64,000 nt of DNA. It comes from Gordionus sp. m RMFG-2023 (lineage: Eukaryota > Nematomorpha > Gordioida > Chordodea > Parachordodidae). A program made the position numbers and the translations under genes. The DNA lies in contig NC_088779.1 of assembly GCF_954871325.1 (NCBI RefSeq), positions 28,692,869 to 28,756,868 on the forward strand, given 5' to 3'. Below, piece after piece: positions 1-14,957 of this stretch; the stretch's first letter is position 1; every line of letters begins with the position of its first letter. Below the pieces are notes generated by a model. The model had not been told where the DNA came from. It did not search any database and saw only the letters and a list, made by a program, of their open reading frames with translations.

Positions 1-555
1 TCCATTTTAAATCAATAAATTTAATTTTCACATTTTTAACGATACTTATATAGGAAATAAAATTTAAATTCCCTTTAAAGGACATGTAAAAATACTTTAA
101 AACCTTTCCTTTTAAAGTCTTAATTTAATCCTGATTAAATAAAACAATAATCTTCATGTGATCATATTAAACTTAGAAATAGACTCTTTTTTTTTACATG
201 TGACTTTGGAATGGAAGATAAAGTACCTGCGTGTAAATAAAGGCTGCTACTAATTTACCCGTAAACAGAGATCAGCTGACACGTCCCTAAACCCGACCCG
301 GTTATACGGGCCGGATTTTTTCAAACGGGCCGAGCATATAATTTTAAAATCTAGCTATAAAAATTGAAAACAAAGATATTTCGAACAGGTCTCTGCTCAT
401 AAATGTAAAATTATTTTTTTAAAAAAAAAAAAAAAATTGTAGCTCAAATTGGCTTCATCTTATATATATAAAAAAAATTGGACCTGTTTTAATTCTATCG
501 AAAGAAGGCTTCTGAGGAGGCATTAAGTTAGTAAGACAATTAAGTCTTTTAATTT
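1..555. other. AT-rich intergenic DNA with a GC-rich repeat fragment
   Basis: No gene is visible. Around 266-395 an island reading acccgacccggttatacggg sits in AT-rich DNA. It is flanked by CAGAGATC (about 266) and, inverted, CAGGTCTCTG (about 386-395). This matches the CAGAGACCTG-ended repeat family seen again near 3045, 50650 and 56713, so it is probably a short non-autonomous hAT-like element. Long A runs at 417-436 are low complexity. Confidence 0.4.
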
Positions 556-2606
556 GAGGTGGCCGCGGGCCGTGAGTGTGAATAAATTTTAAATTCCAAG
601 GCGTGACTGGGCGTGACGGGCCTTCCCAAAATTTTCACCCGGCGTGATCGGACGTGAACATAAATTTCCCGTGAATCACGGAAATTTTAATTTTAAAATT
701 GTTTTTTTTTATAAATATAAATTTGCAATTTTAATAATTATATTATATATTTTCCTATTTTAATTTAGTTCCTTTTTTTAAAAAAAAGAATAATTTATGA
801 AAATTAAAAATCTTCCGCATTTTATAAACAACATCCGGTATCATTTCGTTACTTCTATTTTCTTTTTATGTTTTTTTTATCGCGAGACTTTATGCTAAAT
901 TTTGCTTAAACATTTTACAGAAAAGTCAGTTATATTTTATTTGTAAAGATCTTCAATCTTTAAATGCAACAGAAAGTGAAGGATTTTACAAGCTAGGCCA
1001 AGAGATAAATGTTGGTGTTACATATGGATAACAAAATATAAAAGTTGTGAACCGAAAAACTCTCATGAATACTATAGGTTTAAAAATATACCATGAAATA
1101 AAATTTAAGATTAAAGGCATGATCATTGTCCATAATCACTAATATTTGGATGGATGACTATAAAAATCTAAGTTTTTTAACCATTATAGGACATATTATC
1201 ATTAAGGATTTTAAATTAAAAACATTTGTTTTGGCCACAAGGGTAATGGATAAAAAAATGTCAAAATTAAAAGTGCAGTCAACTCAATTTTAGGAGAATA
1301 TACAGAAGTAGAAAATTACTTTTAAAAATGTATAGTTGTGACTTGTGAGTGATAACGGAGCAAATCTTGTAAGTGCATTCAAAGATGACAAAACGCTAGC
1401 ATGTATATGCCATATACAAATAATATTATGCATTATGTTTTTGACAATTGTTTAATTGAAATAGCCTTAAATATAAATGGTGTAAAAAAAATAGTACAAT
1501 ATTTCAAACAATCTACAGCTAATAGCAAACTAAACCACAACCTTAAACAAGATGTAACAGCGAGAATAACGAGATGGAACTCTGTATATATCATGATGCA
1601 GAGTTTCTTAAAATCATATTCTGAAATACAGGCGTACTTGTTTAGCAAGCAAGAATTAAATAGATTAAACACAATTGGTATCAGCATCATACGCGAGTTA
1701 GATAAATTTTTATCAATATTTAAAGAATGCTCGGATAATCTGAGAGCATATTCTCGTCCCACAATAAATGAAGTTTGTCTATGGAAACAAAAATTAGTAA
1801 AATTTTGTTAACCTTCTGAACGTGATACAATAATAATCAAAATATTAATATACAGAACAAGATTTCTTTTAAAAGATTATTATGCAGCAACTACATAGGG
1901 TAGGCTTAATTCTACGTATAATTTAAAGAAGAAAATAATATATATAAAACAATCTTAAAAATGCTAAATGATATAAAATTAGATGATATGCATAAGTCAA
2001 CGCCAACTATCAATTATAGCTTTCCTAACTTATCCTAAACTCATAAAAAACCGTATATTCTAAATGGTCAATACCAACTATCACTTTCCTAATTCATCCG
2101 ACACTCATTAGAGAATTTATAGATGATTCTGATGAAGCATCAACATCACCGATGAAGGCTGTAAGGATGAATTTAAAAGATTCATATAAGATAAATAACA
2201 AAACAATATTTGAAGTTTTGGAAGCAGGAATATTCATTTCCTTTTTTGAGAAAATTATCGAGTAAAATTTTGTCAGCTGCAAGTTCGGCTTCTAGTGAAA
2301 AGTTATTTTTTGTAGCCAATCTCTTATTAGAGAAAAGGCGTACACAATTGAAATAAAAAAAAAAGATGGTCATTCTTCTTTTTCTAAATAAATTTCGATT
2401 TATAGATTATATTTATTTTTTTGTTATTAATATGGATTATGAAATTAGAGAAATAAAATAAGAATGAATTCAAAAAAGTGTGTAAAATTATAGCAATAGT
2501 TTTGAAGAATTTAAAAAACACCGTAAATTTTCGGGTGACGGGCGTGAATCAAAATATTGATTGTCGTGAGCGGGCGGGTCGGAATATTTCTCCCAGTGGA
2601 TTCAAT
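556..2606 (+). mobile_element. Decayed hAT DNA transposon
   Basis: Outer limits are approximate. Both ends carry clustered GGGCGTGA/CGTGA motifs (six or more between 570 and 680, at least three between 2530 and 2575) in otherwise AT-rich DNA. They resemble the subterminal repeats to which hAT transposases bind. Between them lies a degraded transposase (about 1030-2370). No clear terminal inverted repeat (TIR) pair or 8-bp TSD could be matched, which suggests an old copy. Confidence 0.55.
1030..2372 (+). pseudogene. hAT transposase remnant
   Basis: Translation in shifting plus frames gives hAT landmarks in the expected order: VNRKTLMNTIG near 1050, a TTxIWMDDYKNLSFLTIIGH-like catalytic segment near 1145-1200, SDNGANLVSAF near 1350, TRWNSVYIMMQSFLKSY near 1570-1620, and an ASSEKLFFVANLLLEKRRTQL dimerisation motif near 2290-2350. 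The longest open piece is 1401-1811. Several frame changes and stops separate the pieces, so it cannot encode a working enzyme. The family assignment rests on motif order, not on a database search. Confidence 0.7.
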
Positions 2607-3785
2607 TTCGTTTATAGAATTACAGTACTTCGAAATTAATTTTTTTTTTTTAATTACTATTTCTTATTAAAATGTTATGAAAAATAGTAAATCTAGCCGA
2701 AAGCTTATAGAAATTTTGGGTTTATAAAAAATATATATTATTATTAATATATTTAATAAAATTAAAAGGTTAACTTTTATTTTTTAAATGAAACCTTTTT
2801 ATCAAAATTTAATATAACAAATATTTTGGGGTAAAAATAAATTGGAAAATGAAATAATAGTGATATCAAGGGCATTATATATAAAAAAATTAATTAATCA
2901 ACATGTGTATTATTAAATGAAACTTAATATCGATTAAAAGGCAAATCAATTATTACTATAATTTGATAATAGATGATTTACGAAATTATAAGTATTTCAG
3001 AGTTTTTGGCTGGAAAAAAATACCTCTAAAATGGTATCTGGATTAGAGGTCTGCAATTGGTGGGTTTTTAACCTAACCCCCCCCCCACGCCAATATTTTG
3101 GGCGCGGGTGGTCGAGTTTTCTAAAATAGTTTAGACAATTGGGTGTGTAGCGGGCAGGTTAAAAAAAATTTTAAGTAATGGGTAGAGGGGCAGGCGAGTA
3201 AATTCTTAATTTTTTCAGGCGAAACTGAGCAGACTTAAGTTTATTAAAAATAATAATTTTATTTGATAAATATTGAATATTAAACTAAGTTTAATTATTA
3301 ATAATAATACATTTAAATAACGAGCCAAATCAGCCATTTAAAAAATAATTAATTTTGAAAAAAAAAATTCGATTGTGCGAGCCTTTTGGCTAAACCCCGA
3401 CTATTGGAGACCTTTAATCTAATAGATACTTTTTATGAAATGTATTTAGATAACGATACAACATTTTTGCATATTTAACAACTGGTAAACCTAATCAATG
3501 TCAAGTTCATATGTTCCATATTGTAATTATTGATAACTCATTCCTCTCTTTAAAGGGTTAAAGATAGGAAAACGCCTTTATAATTTTTTTTTGTAAAGAT
3601 TTAGTTTGGCAAAGATCTGCAGAGGTACCAGTTGCATGGCCCAGCCCGGATTTTTTTTTCAAAGTTTTTTCAAGTCCAGCCAGGGGTACATTTTAAAAAA
3701 TTATGCAGGCCTCTGGTTTTTGTCATATATTTTGCCAAATATCGAAATGGTCCAAATATAATAAATACTTTAAATCAACTAATTA
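2607..3785. other. Intergenic DNA with GC-rich repeat fragments
   Basis: No gene is supported. A repeat-like block at about 3040-3415 begins AGAGGTCTGCAATTGG, ends with the inverted form CTATTGGAGACCTTTAA, and contains C-rich and GCGGGCGGG-like islands. It is probably a non-autonomous element of the CAGAGACC family. A further fragment with cccagcccgg starts near 3640. The rest is AT-rich and featureless. Confidence 0.4.
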
Positions 3786-3895
3786 ATTCTAATCAATCTT
3801 TATATAATTTTTTTCCCTCTATTATATTGTAAAATATGTCATTCTAATCAATCTTTATATAATTTTTTTCACTCTATTATATTGTAAAATATGTC
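3786..3895. repeat. 55-bp tandem duplication
   Basis: Two adjacent 55-bp copies (3786-3840 and 3841-3895), each beginning attctaatcaatctttatat, differ by about one base. The near identity shows a recent local duplication or an active short tandem. Confidence 0.85.
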
Positions 3896-4117
3896 AAAAA
3901 TATAAAACTAATAATTTTTAGTATGGCTAATATTGTGTTAAATATACAATCGTACCTATTGATATTTTTTGACAAAGGCAGGCCCAGGCTTGCAGTAAAA
4001 AAATTTTTAAGCCCAAGTCCAGCCCATATTTAATGTTAAAAAAAATTCCCAAGCCTATGTATGATAAGTTTCAAAAAAATTTCCCAAACCCAGTCCAAGC
4101 CCATATCCAAAAATTTA

Positions 4118-4570
4118 ATTATTTTTTATTTAATGAAAATAAAGAATATTTAAATATATTTAGGCAATCATTTTGTTTAAAACTGAAATTTATTATTATT
4201 AGCAGAAAAAAAAGCAATATTTCTTTCAACGGTTTTAAATAATCTAAATTTAATCCTTTTAAATCCAAGCTCGGCTCATTAAAAAAAAAATTTTTTAATT
4301 CAGACCCGGCCCAGGCCCACTATAAAATATAATGTTAGACGGGTATGGATTATTTTTTATTTAATGAAAATAAAGAATATTTAAATATATTTAGGCAATC
4401 ATTTTGTTTAAAACTGAAATTTATTATTATTAGCAGAAAAAAAAGCAATATTTCTTTCAACGGTTTTAAATAATCTAAATTTAATCCTTTTAAATCCAAG
4501 CTCGGCTCATTTTTTAATTCAGACCCGGCCCAGTATAAAATATAATGTTAGACGGGTATGGGCCTGTGGA
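4118..4570. repeat. ~231-bp tandem duplication containing GC-rich repeat ends
   Basis: The segment starting attattttttatttaatgaa at 4118 recurs at 4349 and is nearly identical for about 200 bp, including the gacccggccca and gttagacgggtatgg blocks. The second copy lacks roughly 20 bp. Open frames over this stretch are by-products of the repeat. Confidence 0.8.
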
Positions 4571-5193
4571 CCGCGTGCCGACCCGACACATGAAGGTATC
4601 TGATTTGCATAGCCTGGTCCAGATTTCAATTTTAATCTCCACCCAACCCAAACTAAGTTTAATATTTTCAGGTCAGGCTAGGATTATTTATAAATATATC
4701 ATATTCCCGAAATTTTTTTTAAAAAATTTACCCACACCCAGCAGATCGAATTTTTTTTAATTGGTCCTGAAAATCTCGATTCGATATAAAAATTATTTTT
4801 CCGCTCACGAATTTATTTGAATGTATATTTAATGTTTTTTTAGTTCTAACCAAAAAGCCCTTATTTATAAAATTTTTTAAAAATATTTATAGGGCCCAAG
4901 CTAAAAATTAATACAACTTAATTAAAAAGATTTTTGGACATAGTAATCTATTAAAATTCTAAGCATAATCTAGCATTACCAATGTATAAAAAATTCTTTA
5001 TTATTCAAATTAATAAATCCCAGTTTACAATATAATATAAACAAATCATGAATATATTAAAATCTTTATTTCAAAACTAAATAATTAGGTAAATTCATGA
5101 GTATTCATATAAACTAAAAACAAAATGCGTGAACTAATTTTACAAATACACATAATATATAAATGTTATATTTTCAAAAAATTGGTATAATAT
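4571..5193. other. Intergenic and HSP70 3' region
   Basis: Repeat remnants (gccgacccgacacatg, cccacacccagcag) run up to about 4800. The rest is AT-rich. The part nearest 5193 should be the 3' UTR of the minus-strand HSP70 gene. AATAAA hexamers read on the minus strand at 5065-5070 and 4997-5002 and are candidate poly(A) signals about 125 and 190 nt past the stop. Confidence 0.45.
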
Positions 5194-7714
<2,521 letters not shown>

Positions 7715-7792
7715 TATTAGATTATTTAATGATAGTTAAAATAACGTAATTTATAAAAATTTAAGTGAAATAAGAAACTGTAAAATTTGTTT

Positions 7793-7860
7793 TATTTATA
7801 TTTCCAAAAAAGAATTTTCAAGAATGATATAGAACATTTCAATCATTTTGATTGGTCCAA
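7793..7860 (-). promoter_or_regulatory. HSP70 promoter: TATA box, heat shock element, CCAAT box
   Basis: Reading away from the ATG at 7714, a TATAAATA box lies at 7800-7793 (minus strand). Next is a perfect three-unit heat shock element, GAA-tt-TTC-aa-GAA, at 7812-7824. A CCAAT box on the minus strand (ATTGG on plus) lies at 7851-7855. Additional GAA and TTC half sites flank it (7802-7804, 7832-7840). HSF1 binds inverted nGAAn pentamers, so heat induction is inferred. Spacing to the TATA box is tight, as in classic heat-shock promoters. Confidence 0.8.
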
Positions 7861-8520
7861 ATTATTTATTTGCAAAAAGTGTCGATTTGTGTTTTTATAT
7901 GATTTACAGAATTTAATTTTAATAAAAAATATGAATTAGACATATGACAATATAATATAAATTTAATATTTCAAATAATAAATTATAATGATATTATTAT
8001 ATATAAATAAATTTTTAGGTCATAAATATTTTACACATTTAAAATAACAAAAGATTTTTATTTATTATTTTTCTCCATTTGTAAAATTATAATAAATTAC
8101 CGTGTTTAGGTTACATATAATTTTTAATTATAAAAAAAGCAATTAATTTAGAATTTTAATTTGTATTAATTTCATAAATATTAACAAAATATAAAATAAT
8201 AATCCAAGGCTAATATTTTTTAATTATAATATAAACTTTAAATAATTATATCAAATAAAAATGCCCAATATGTCAAATTATTGGCTTTTTATTTTTCACT
8301 TGCGATATATTAATATTATTACTGCGAAAATTATAAAATATAAGTGTATAACATCCAATATTGTTATAAATAGTGTATAATACATAAATTTTACTTTTTT
8401 TTTATTAAGTTCAAAAATGTTACCAATATTTCTTGTCTAACTTTGACTTATTCAATAAATATTTTAAAGCCATTTTGAAAAAAAATATAATAAATTTGTT
8501 AACAAAAATATGGAACAAAG
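7861..8520. other. AT-rich intergenic DNA
   Basis: Upstream of the HSP70 promoter the sequence is about 85% A+T with no open frame, repeat end or RNA-like segment that I can recognise. Confidence 0.5.
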
Positions 8521-8534
8521 ATGAGTTGATACCA

Positions 8535-8915
8535 CTTTTTGTTTATCCCTGATAATCTCGGATAGTGTTATGGGAAATTCTCAGCGCACATATAGCACTT
8601 TGCTAATAAAGAAACATACTTTCTGAACTTAAATTAATATAATTGATTATATGTAGGTGTAATTTTTGGTTTATGCCCGATAATCTCGGATAGTGTTGTG
8701 GTAAACCCTGAAGAGAAAATCGATTCAATTTTTTTTAAAGAAACGTACTTTATGAATTTAAATTAATATAAAGCAAAATAAATCAAAATATTATCAATTA
8801 TATTTTATGTAAGTATATTTTTTGTTATTCCCCAATATCTCGGATAGTATTGGGGAAAAAAGCATACATATAGCACGATTCAAATTTTTTTGCTCATAAA
8901 AATACGTCTTATCTC
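8535..8915. repeat. Three tandem ~130-150 bp units
   Basis: Three diverged units begin near 8535, 8668 and 8819. Each contains ATCTCGGATAGT, a following GGGAAA/GGTAAA segment, (C/T)ACATATAGCAC in units 1 and 3, and AAGAAACRTACTTT(C/A)TGAA in units 1 and 2. Divergence between units indicates an old array. No coding capacity is seen. Confidence 0.7.
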
Positions 8916-9159
8916 CAATCCCAATAATCAAGGTGAACAAGGAGGAGGGTACATCAAAATGATATAAGAGTATAACTTATGGGGGTGTATCACTCCTCGC
9001 TGTATAAAGAGTATATTACACCACCCTTCTTAAAACATGAAGGGTAACTCTTTTAGCTCCTACTGAAAAAATTATAACAAAATTAACTAAAAGTTGAAAG
9101 AAGAAATATAATATTTACACCTTACTTTAAAACATGCTAACTAAGATAATACTTTAATT

Positions 9160-9510
9160 TATATAAATAAACGCTGCTAAAAAAATCAGAATCATCAAAT
9201 ATAAAAATAGTAGATAATCTAATTTTATTAACTGAGAAATGTTTTTAATTTCTTATTTGATAATTTTTTAATATTTAATTTATAAACAAAATTAAATAAT
9301 GATATTTTATTTTCCTTTTAAGATAATTGTTTTATGTAAGGTGAACCTGCTAAATAAATCAGAATCAATGTATGATAAATAAATCAAATGAGTGAACAGT
9401 AGATAATATTTTATTCACCGAGAAATTTTTTAATTTCTTGAAAACTTTTCAATATTTAATTTATAAATTGCAAAATTAAAATAACATACATGATATTTCA
9501 TTTACCGTTA
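9160..9510. repeat. Diverged ~170-bp direct duplication
   Basis: About 9168-9322 and 9334-9507 share GCTAAAWAAATCAGAATCA, AGTAGATAATMTAATTTTATT-like text, (C/A)GAGAAATTTTTTAATTTCTT and TTTAATATTTAATTTATAAA in the same order. The two copies have drifted considerably. Confidence 0.6.
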
Positions 9511-9916
9511 TTATATTGAATATATAAACAGATAATTTTTTTTTTATAAAATTAATAAATTTGGAATAAATTTTATAAAATTAATTAATTTAAAATAATT
9601 TGTAATTAATGTTTTAATATGTCTTCTATCACTATGACTTATAGTCTTTTTAATTATTATTAGTTTTTAAGTTAGAATATGCATACTGGACTGAATTAGG
9701 AAGCCCTTCCCATTTATAGCTTTACTTTATTAGGTTCGGGTATATCTTTTATAATATCATACAAGTAATCACTTTCTGCATTGTCATGCATTTTTAGAAA
9801 ATTAGATAAATCTTATTATTTATAAAAAAATATAAACTTCAAGATCGGTGCTACCTATTTCATTACAGATTGTGCTAAATTAATATTTTATCTTTTCCTA
9901 AAATTTCTGCAGCCAC

Positions 9917-10506
9917 CAGCGTCTACATGAGCTGGAGGGGTAGGAAGAGTTTGCATCCTATTTTTTGAGGAGGGTAGGGGGTAGGCGGCTTTAATGGGGG
10001 TAGGATAAATTTTTTGGGGGTTATCTATTAAATTTTGAGACGAAATAATACAAAATTTATTGTTGTAAAAATTAATACTTTAATTATAGAACTATTATAA
10101 TACAATTCATCGACCAAATCTATACATTGCAAACAATCATACATGCACATTGTTTTCCAAATAAAACTTTCTGCTATCCTTTTAAATGTAATTTAAAAGG
10201 TTTAGATATTTCAGCAAGCTCATAATGTTATAATAACTAATTTATTGAAAATAATGGAGGTTTTAATTGAATTAATTATCTAAAAAAATATCCTATATAT
10301 TACAAAATATCGATAGTTGGTAGTAGAGATAGATTAATTTAAGTTATCCTTTATAAATTCTCTGAAAAGAGTATCATTATAATTAAAAAGGTGGAAATAA
10401 TAATGGGGAAACAGCGCCGCCGAAGGTGGCGGGATTTTTTAGGGGGGTAGGAAAAGGTTTTTGAAGAGGGTTTTCATTCAGTGAAAATTCTCTCATGCAG
10501 ATGCTG
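9917..10506 (-). mobile_element. Non-autonomous hAT-like element, CAGCGTCTACATGA family, copy 1
   Basis: The ends are CAGCGTCTACATGA (9917) and TCATGCAGATGCTG (to 10506), an imperfect inverted pair. The interior matches, in reverse orientation, the copies at 15984-16561 and 20252-20822, with GGTAGG-rich edges and an AT-rich centre. No ORF is present. The TSD is not recognisable, so this is an older insertion than the 20252 copy. Confidence 0.75.
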
Positions 10507-11260
10507 AGATTACCAAGAATTATAAAAATTGTTGATATTTATGAAATTTAGAACTACCTCGTCAAATGTGTTGCTGTAAATTTCTTATTCTAGCAAGACA
10601 AGGCCATTCAGGCTGCACTTTGTACTTCTGTTCAAACCAATTTAATGCGAATCTAATTTTCTTAGTAGCTGGTGGTTTATTTGTAAAGCATTGTGATAAT
10701 TACGATTCTCTTCTGTAAATTATATTTTCTAATAACAATATTTAAGCATAAAATAATAATTAAATCAGCTGATAATTAAGCGCCTAGCCCTATTATGTTG
10801 TGCATACAAGTACACGTACAACAGAGTAATACTTGGTTTCCTAAAATAAAATAAAATCCATCAGATTGGGTATCAAAAATTTAGGGATTGATGTATTCAA
10901 TAATATTTTATTTATTTATTTAGTGCTAATCTCTAATTTAATAATCATCGCTTCGCAGTTATTCGATAAAAATAGCTTTGTTAACATATAAATGTGAGTT
11001 AAAATTTTTCTCATATAACTGATATTTTGCTTATCCGATGAATTTAAAAATATATTTTAACATTTTGTTATTGTAGATTTTAAAATGGTGGACTCTTATA
11101 TGAACTTAAGCAATATGGAGATATTATTGATTTTGAATGAGGATTTACTTAATAAATTTAAGACTTTTTATATCTATTTAATAGTTTTTACGACTGTGAG
11201 TAAAATTTTCTTATTAATTTCATACTTTAATAGATTTTATTAGTTTGTCATATATGTAGA
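10507..11260. other. AT-rich intergenic DNA
   Basis: No gene or complete repeat is recognised. Confidence 0.4.
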
Positions 11261-11890
11261 ATGGGGCCTTCGCCCCCCATACCCGCCCCCCATTTGCGGG
11301 CCTTCGGCCTGGTTCTATATTTATATATTATACTTTTTTTAAATTTGCTAACTCTGAATTATTCTGAATTTCATATTTTGTCATTTATTATGCACACAAA
11401 ATAAACTAGCATATAAATAATTAAAACAATACAAGACATTTCTATAAATAATATTTTTTAATACAAAAACTATTTATTACATTTTCGATTGATGATATAA
11501 AAAAAATTTGCGTCTAAGGAATTACAAGTGATAAAAAGGATTAATTAATTCATACATATGTCTCAATTGATAATAGTTTTTAAAAAGCACATAATGCAAT
11601 AATATAATTCTTAACAACTTATATTGACAAAAGGTTATCAAACAAATATAACTCTATGTTACCATTTTACACTTGAATGGACTAATAAGGAAAAATTTAT
11701 AGGCCTAACCAAATCAAAAATCCTTGAAGAAGAGAATATAAACAGCCAATCCAAATCAAAAAACTGTACGGTGGCTAGAGCATTCTCTTATAGATGACAT
11801 GATGGAAGCTAGATAAGTAATCGAGAAAATTATTGTGAAATATTAAATAAAGATTACCTTCCATTTTTAATGATATACAAGTTGAGTATG
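11261..11890 (-). mobile_element. Truncated inverted copy of the CAGTGGCGTCGCTA family
   Basis: The segment from ggggccttcgccccccat (11266) through the text around 11800-11860 (gatgacatgatggaagctag, then tcgagaaaattattgtgaaa) is the reverse complement of the right third of the elements at 14958-17482 and 18227-20172. The outermost terminus is missing. It has no coding capacity. Confidence 0.65.
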
Positions 11891-13127
11891 TAAAGATTTC
11901 ATTAATGTGTTATTGATAATATGAGATGAAAATTGATGGTTAAAAAATAAAGAAAGGATTAAGTGAAATAAAAAGTTTTTTCATATTTACAAAGTTGAGG
12001 GAATATTGTTTTTATCAATTCAAAGACGATTTTTCAAATCTCTCAATCCATGTTAGGTATGTGTACACCATCAATTCTCGAAATTCCATTAATCTGTTTG
12101 TAAAAAATAAATAAATAAAATCAACAAATATAAAAAAATACGTACCGATGACATACGTAGCGATGACATGACGTCACGATGACGTGGTGAGGACATTGGA
12201 AAATTATAATATAGATATACAAGTACATTCAAATATTTAAATATCCTTATCCTAACCTATTTATAATCTTCAATACTTATAAATAACTCTTTCTTTATTT
12301 TTTCCCCCTCCCTTAATGAATTTATTTATCACTAAATTTTATTATCTCATTCTTTTCTTTCTATCTCTATTATCTATTAACCACTATTTCTCAAAACCTT
12401 ATCAATTCATTTAATTTAATTTTTATTATTTTTATAATATAATAATTTATACCTTCTTTTTTCCCTCTTTTTTAATCTTATTTTTTAATTACCTTACAAT
12501 TAATTAACCTTAATCTTAATAACATTACATTCATCATGTTATTTTTTAACTTTTAGAATATCATAATAGGCTTGATAAGTCCCCCAAAATTTTTTTTTGA
12601 TGATAGCCCTCCAACTACTATAAATATGCATCTAATATTGACCCATCTACCGGTTTTACATTATTTTAATGTTTGTTTAATTTCAACAATAGTTTATTTA
12701 TATTTTTGCCTGATTTCTTTATTTGTCTAGGCTAACCCTAATCCCTCACATTGCTATAAAATATGATGAATCTATTATTAAAGATAATCAAAGAAAATAA
12801 TGACGATTAAACAAACGCCTTACCCGTTTAAAGTTACTGGTAGACAAAATAATAAAGAACTACGCTTGAAATGAACTCATCTGGGGGTTTATTTTTTATT
12901 TTTTTATCTTATGTTTTATCTATGTTTATTTTATTTTCACCCAGTTCTCCAAATTATACTATCACCACTACCACAATCCCTATGCCTCCGCCTATTTTTT
13001 AACAAATATAAACATTTAATTCTGTACTATCATTCACTTCACTATGAGTTAATATAAACATTACTTTATCCGATTCTCTGAGAAACTTTCATAAATATTT
13101 AGAAGAATGTTCAAACTTGAATGTACA
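11891..13127. other. AT-rich intergenic DNA with a short GATGAC repeat
   Basis: No gene is supported. At about 12143-12195 a short run of imperfect repeats (accgatgacatacgtagcga then tgacatgacgtcacgatgac) forms a GC-richer spot with nested TGACGTCA-like palindromes. Confidence 0.4.
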
Positions 13128-13405
13128 GTACGGCTAATTTCATCAACTTTATTAATGGAAAAATATGCAATAGTTCTGTCATGGCCTTCAAAACAATACT
13201 TACGACCATTTTATGGTTGAGTTAACATTGTCGTTCATGATTCTATTTTAGAAGGGGATACCAATGCTGACATTGACAAATATCGTACAGCCAATTTCAT
13301 CAACTTTATTAATGGAAATATATACAGTAGTTCTGTCGTGGCCTTTATAACAATACTTACGATCGTTTTATGGTTGAGTAACCTTCTATTTTAGAGGGGG
13401 ATACC
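13128..13405 (+). repeat. ~150-bp direct duplication
   Basis: 13128-13262 and 13289-13402 share the order AATTTCATCAACTTTATTAA, AGTTCTGTC(A/G)TGGCCTT, ACAATACTTACGA, TTTTATGGTTGAGT and ATTTTAGA(A/G)GGGGATACC. The unit may derive from a decayed coding sequence, because an adjoining frame stays open to 13634, but I recognise no protein family. Confidence 0.65.
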
Positions 13406-14339
13406 CAGAAATATCGATTTGCGTTCTTCTTTTACCAGTATCCCAAGGCATTATCATCTTTATCAGGACGTAATGTGTTTTGTACACTGCTTTGTTAATC
13501 CGTCATCACCTTCATCTACAACCCTAAATGATATAAAATTATACATTAATTATTTCCTCTCCAGACGACCGCCCAGATTTATTTTGTCGCATTTTCCATC
13601 AAATATTAAAATGTCAACAAGGATTTGCTCTTAATTTTATCAAATACATAATAAATAATCCTCATTATTTTTTAAAAAAATTATCCATGTCAATAAAAAA
13701 TATCTTAAAAATAAATAATTTGCATATAAGTTTCATTAGTGTTTAATGGCATTTTTGTAATTTTAATAGACAGCATTTTTTTTTACTTAACATAAAAAAG
13801 ATATATATATCTTATCAAATTCTTTGACAAATAATTTCAGAAATTCAAGACATACATTAAATTTATCTTAAAAACTACAATAACCCTATATAATAAACAA
13901 AATATTTTTTAGATATAATTTTAATTGATCATATTACAAAAAAAGTATAAGAGTCGGTTATTTTTATTTTATTTGTCATGATTCTCTAATAAGTGGTTGC
14001 CCAGGCCTTCCCAGTTTCCCTTAATACGGAATTTACATGTTTTTTTTCCATATTAGACTAATTGGAAAATCAGATATTTCCCGTTCATGTGATAATATTA
14101 AAAATTTAACTATCTCCGAGGCGGGAAAAAATTTTCAAAATTATAATGGGTAGGACTGGGCTTGGAACCTCAAAATTAATATTAGCTTGCACTTGACTTG
14201 GGAATATCTTTTATAAATTATCAAGGGTTGAGCTGGGCTTAATAAACTTTTTTAAAATTATAAGATCTTGGATGCTTCTTAATATTGTGAGCTTGAACCT
14301 GGCATGACATCTATCGTAAAAAATGAATAAAAATCTCAT
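13406..14339. other. Intergenic DNA with a GC-rich repeat fragment
   Basis: A 71-codon open frame (13419-13634) has no recognisable domain. Around 14100-14310 a block with gggtaggactgggcttgg and gagctgggcttaataa looks like one of the dispersed GGGCTGGGC-type repeat fragments. Nothing else is supported. Confidence 0.35.
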
Positions 14340-14957
14340 TTCTCGTCATTTTTGACGGGCTTTCTACTAGTAGATATAATAAATTAGATATATTTTCTTC
14401 TCTTTTTTTACGTGTTTTTTAGCTTATTTGTAAAACAGTTTTGAATTAAATTTTTAATACGAGTATATTTTTGATATTATTACAAAGTACTATTATTTTA
14501 AGATATAATATACCAACTCGAGGTGGTGCGACAATAATATATAAAGTCTTAATTGTTTTCATTATATCACTCTGTTTAAATGTTTCTTTCCTTGCAGTGT
14601 AAATAACTTAAGGCTTCCATATTTTTTTTACATAATTTCTTATAAAATTTTTAGTGTTTTTGTTTTATCAATTTATCTAACATAATAAATTCTGTTGTGA
14701 GTTAACATCGTGAATGTCATGGCTACGACTACAAATTAACCAGCAGATATTATTTGTGTGGCAATGTAAGTTAATATTACTGCAGCTGTTGAGAGTATAT
14801 GATTGCATATTTTAGATAAACAATAATGGTCAACTGTGTAGTCGTTTATATATTATTAAAAATGAAAGATAATCTTTTAGAAATTTAATATCTCACAATT
14901 ATTTTCTCGATTGCTTATCTAGCTTCCATCATATCATCTAAGAGGTAACCACCATAT

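Noticed and set aside
13419-13634. 71-codon open frame beside a duplicated segment
   Set aside because: No recognisable domain, lies in repeat-derived DNA, and no splice context supports it.
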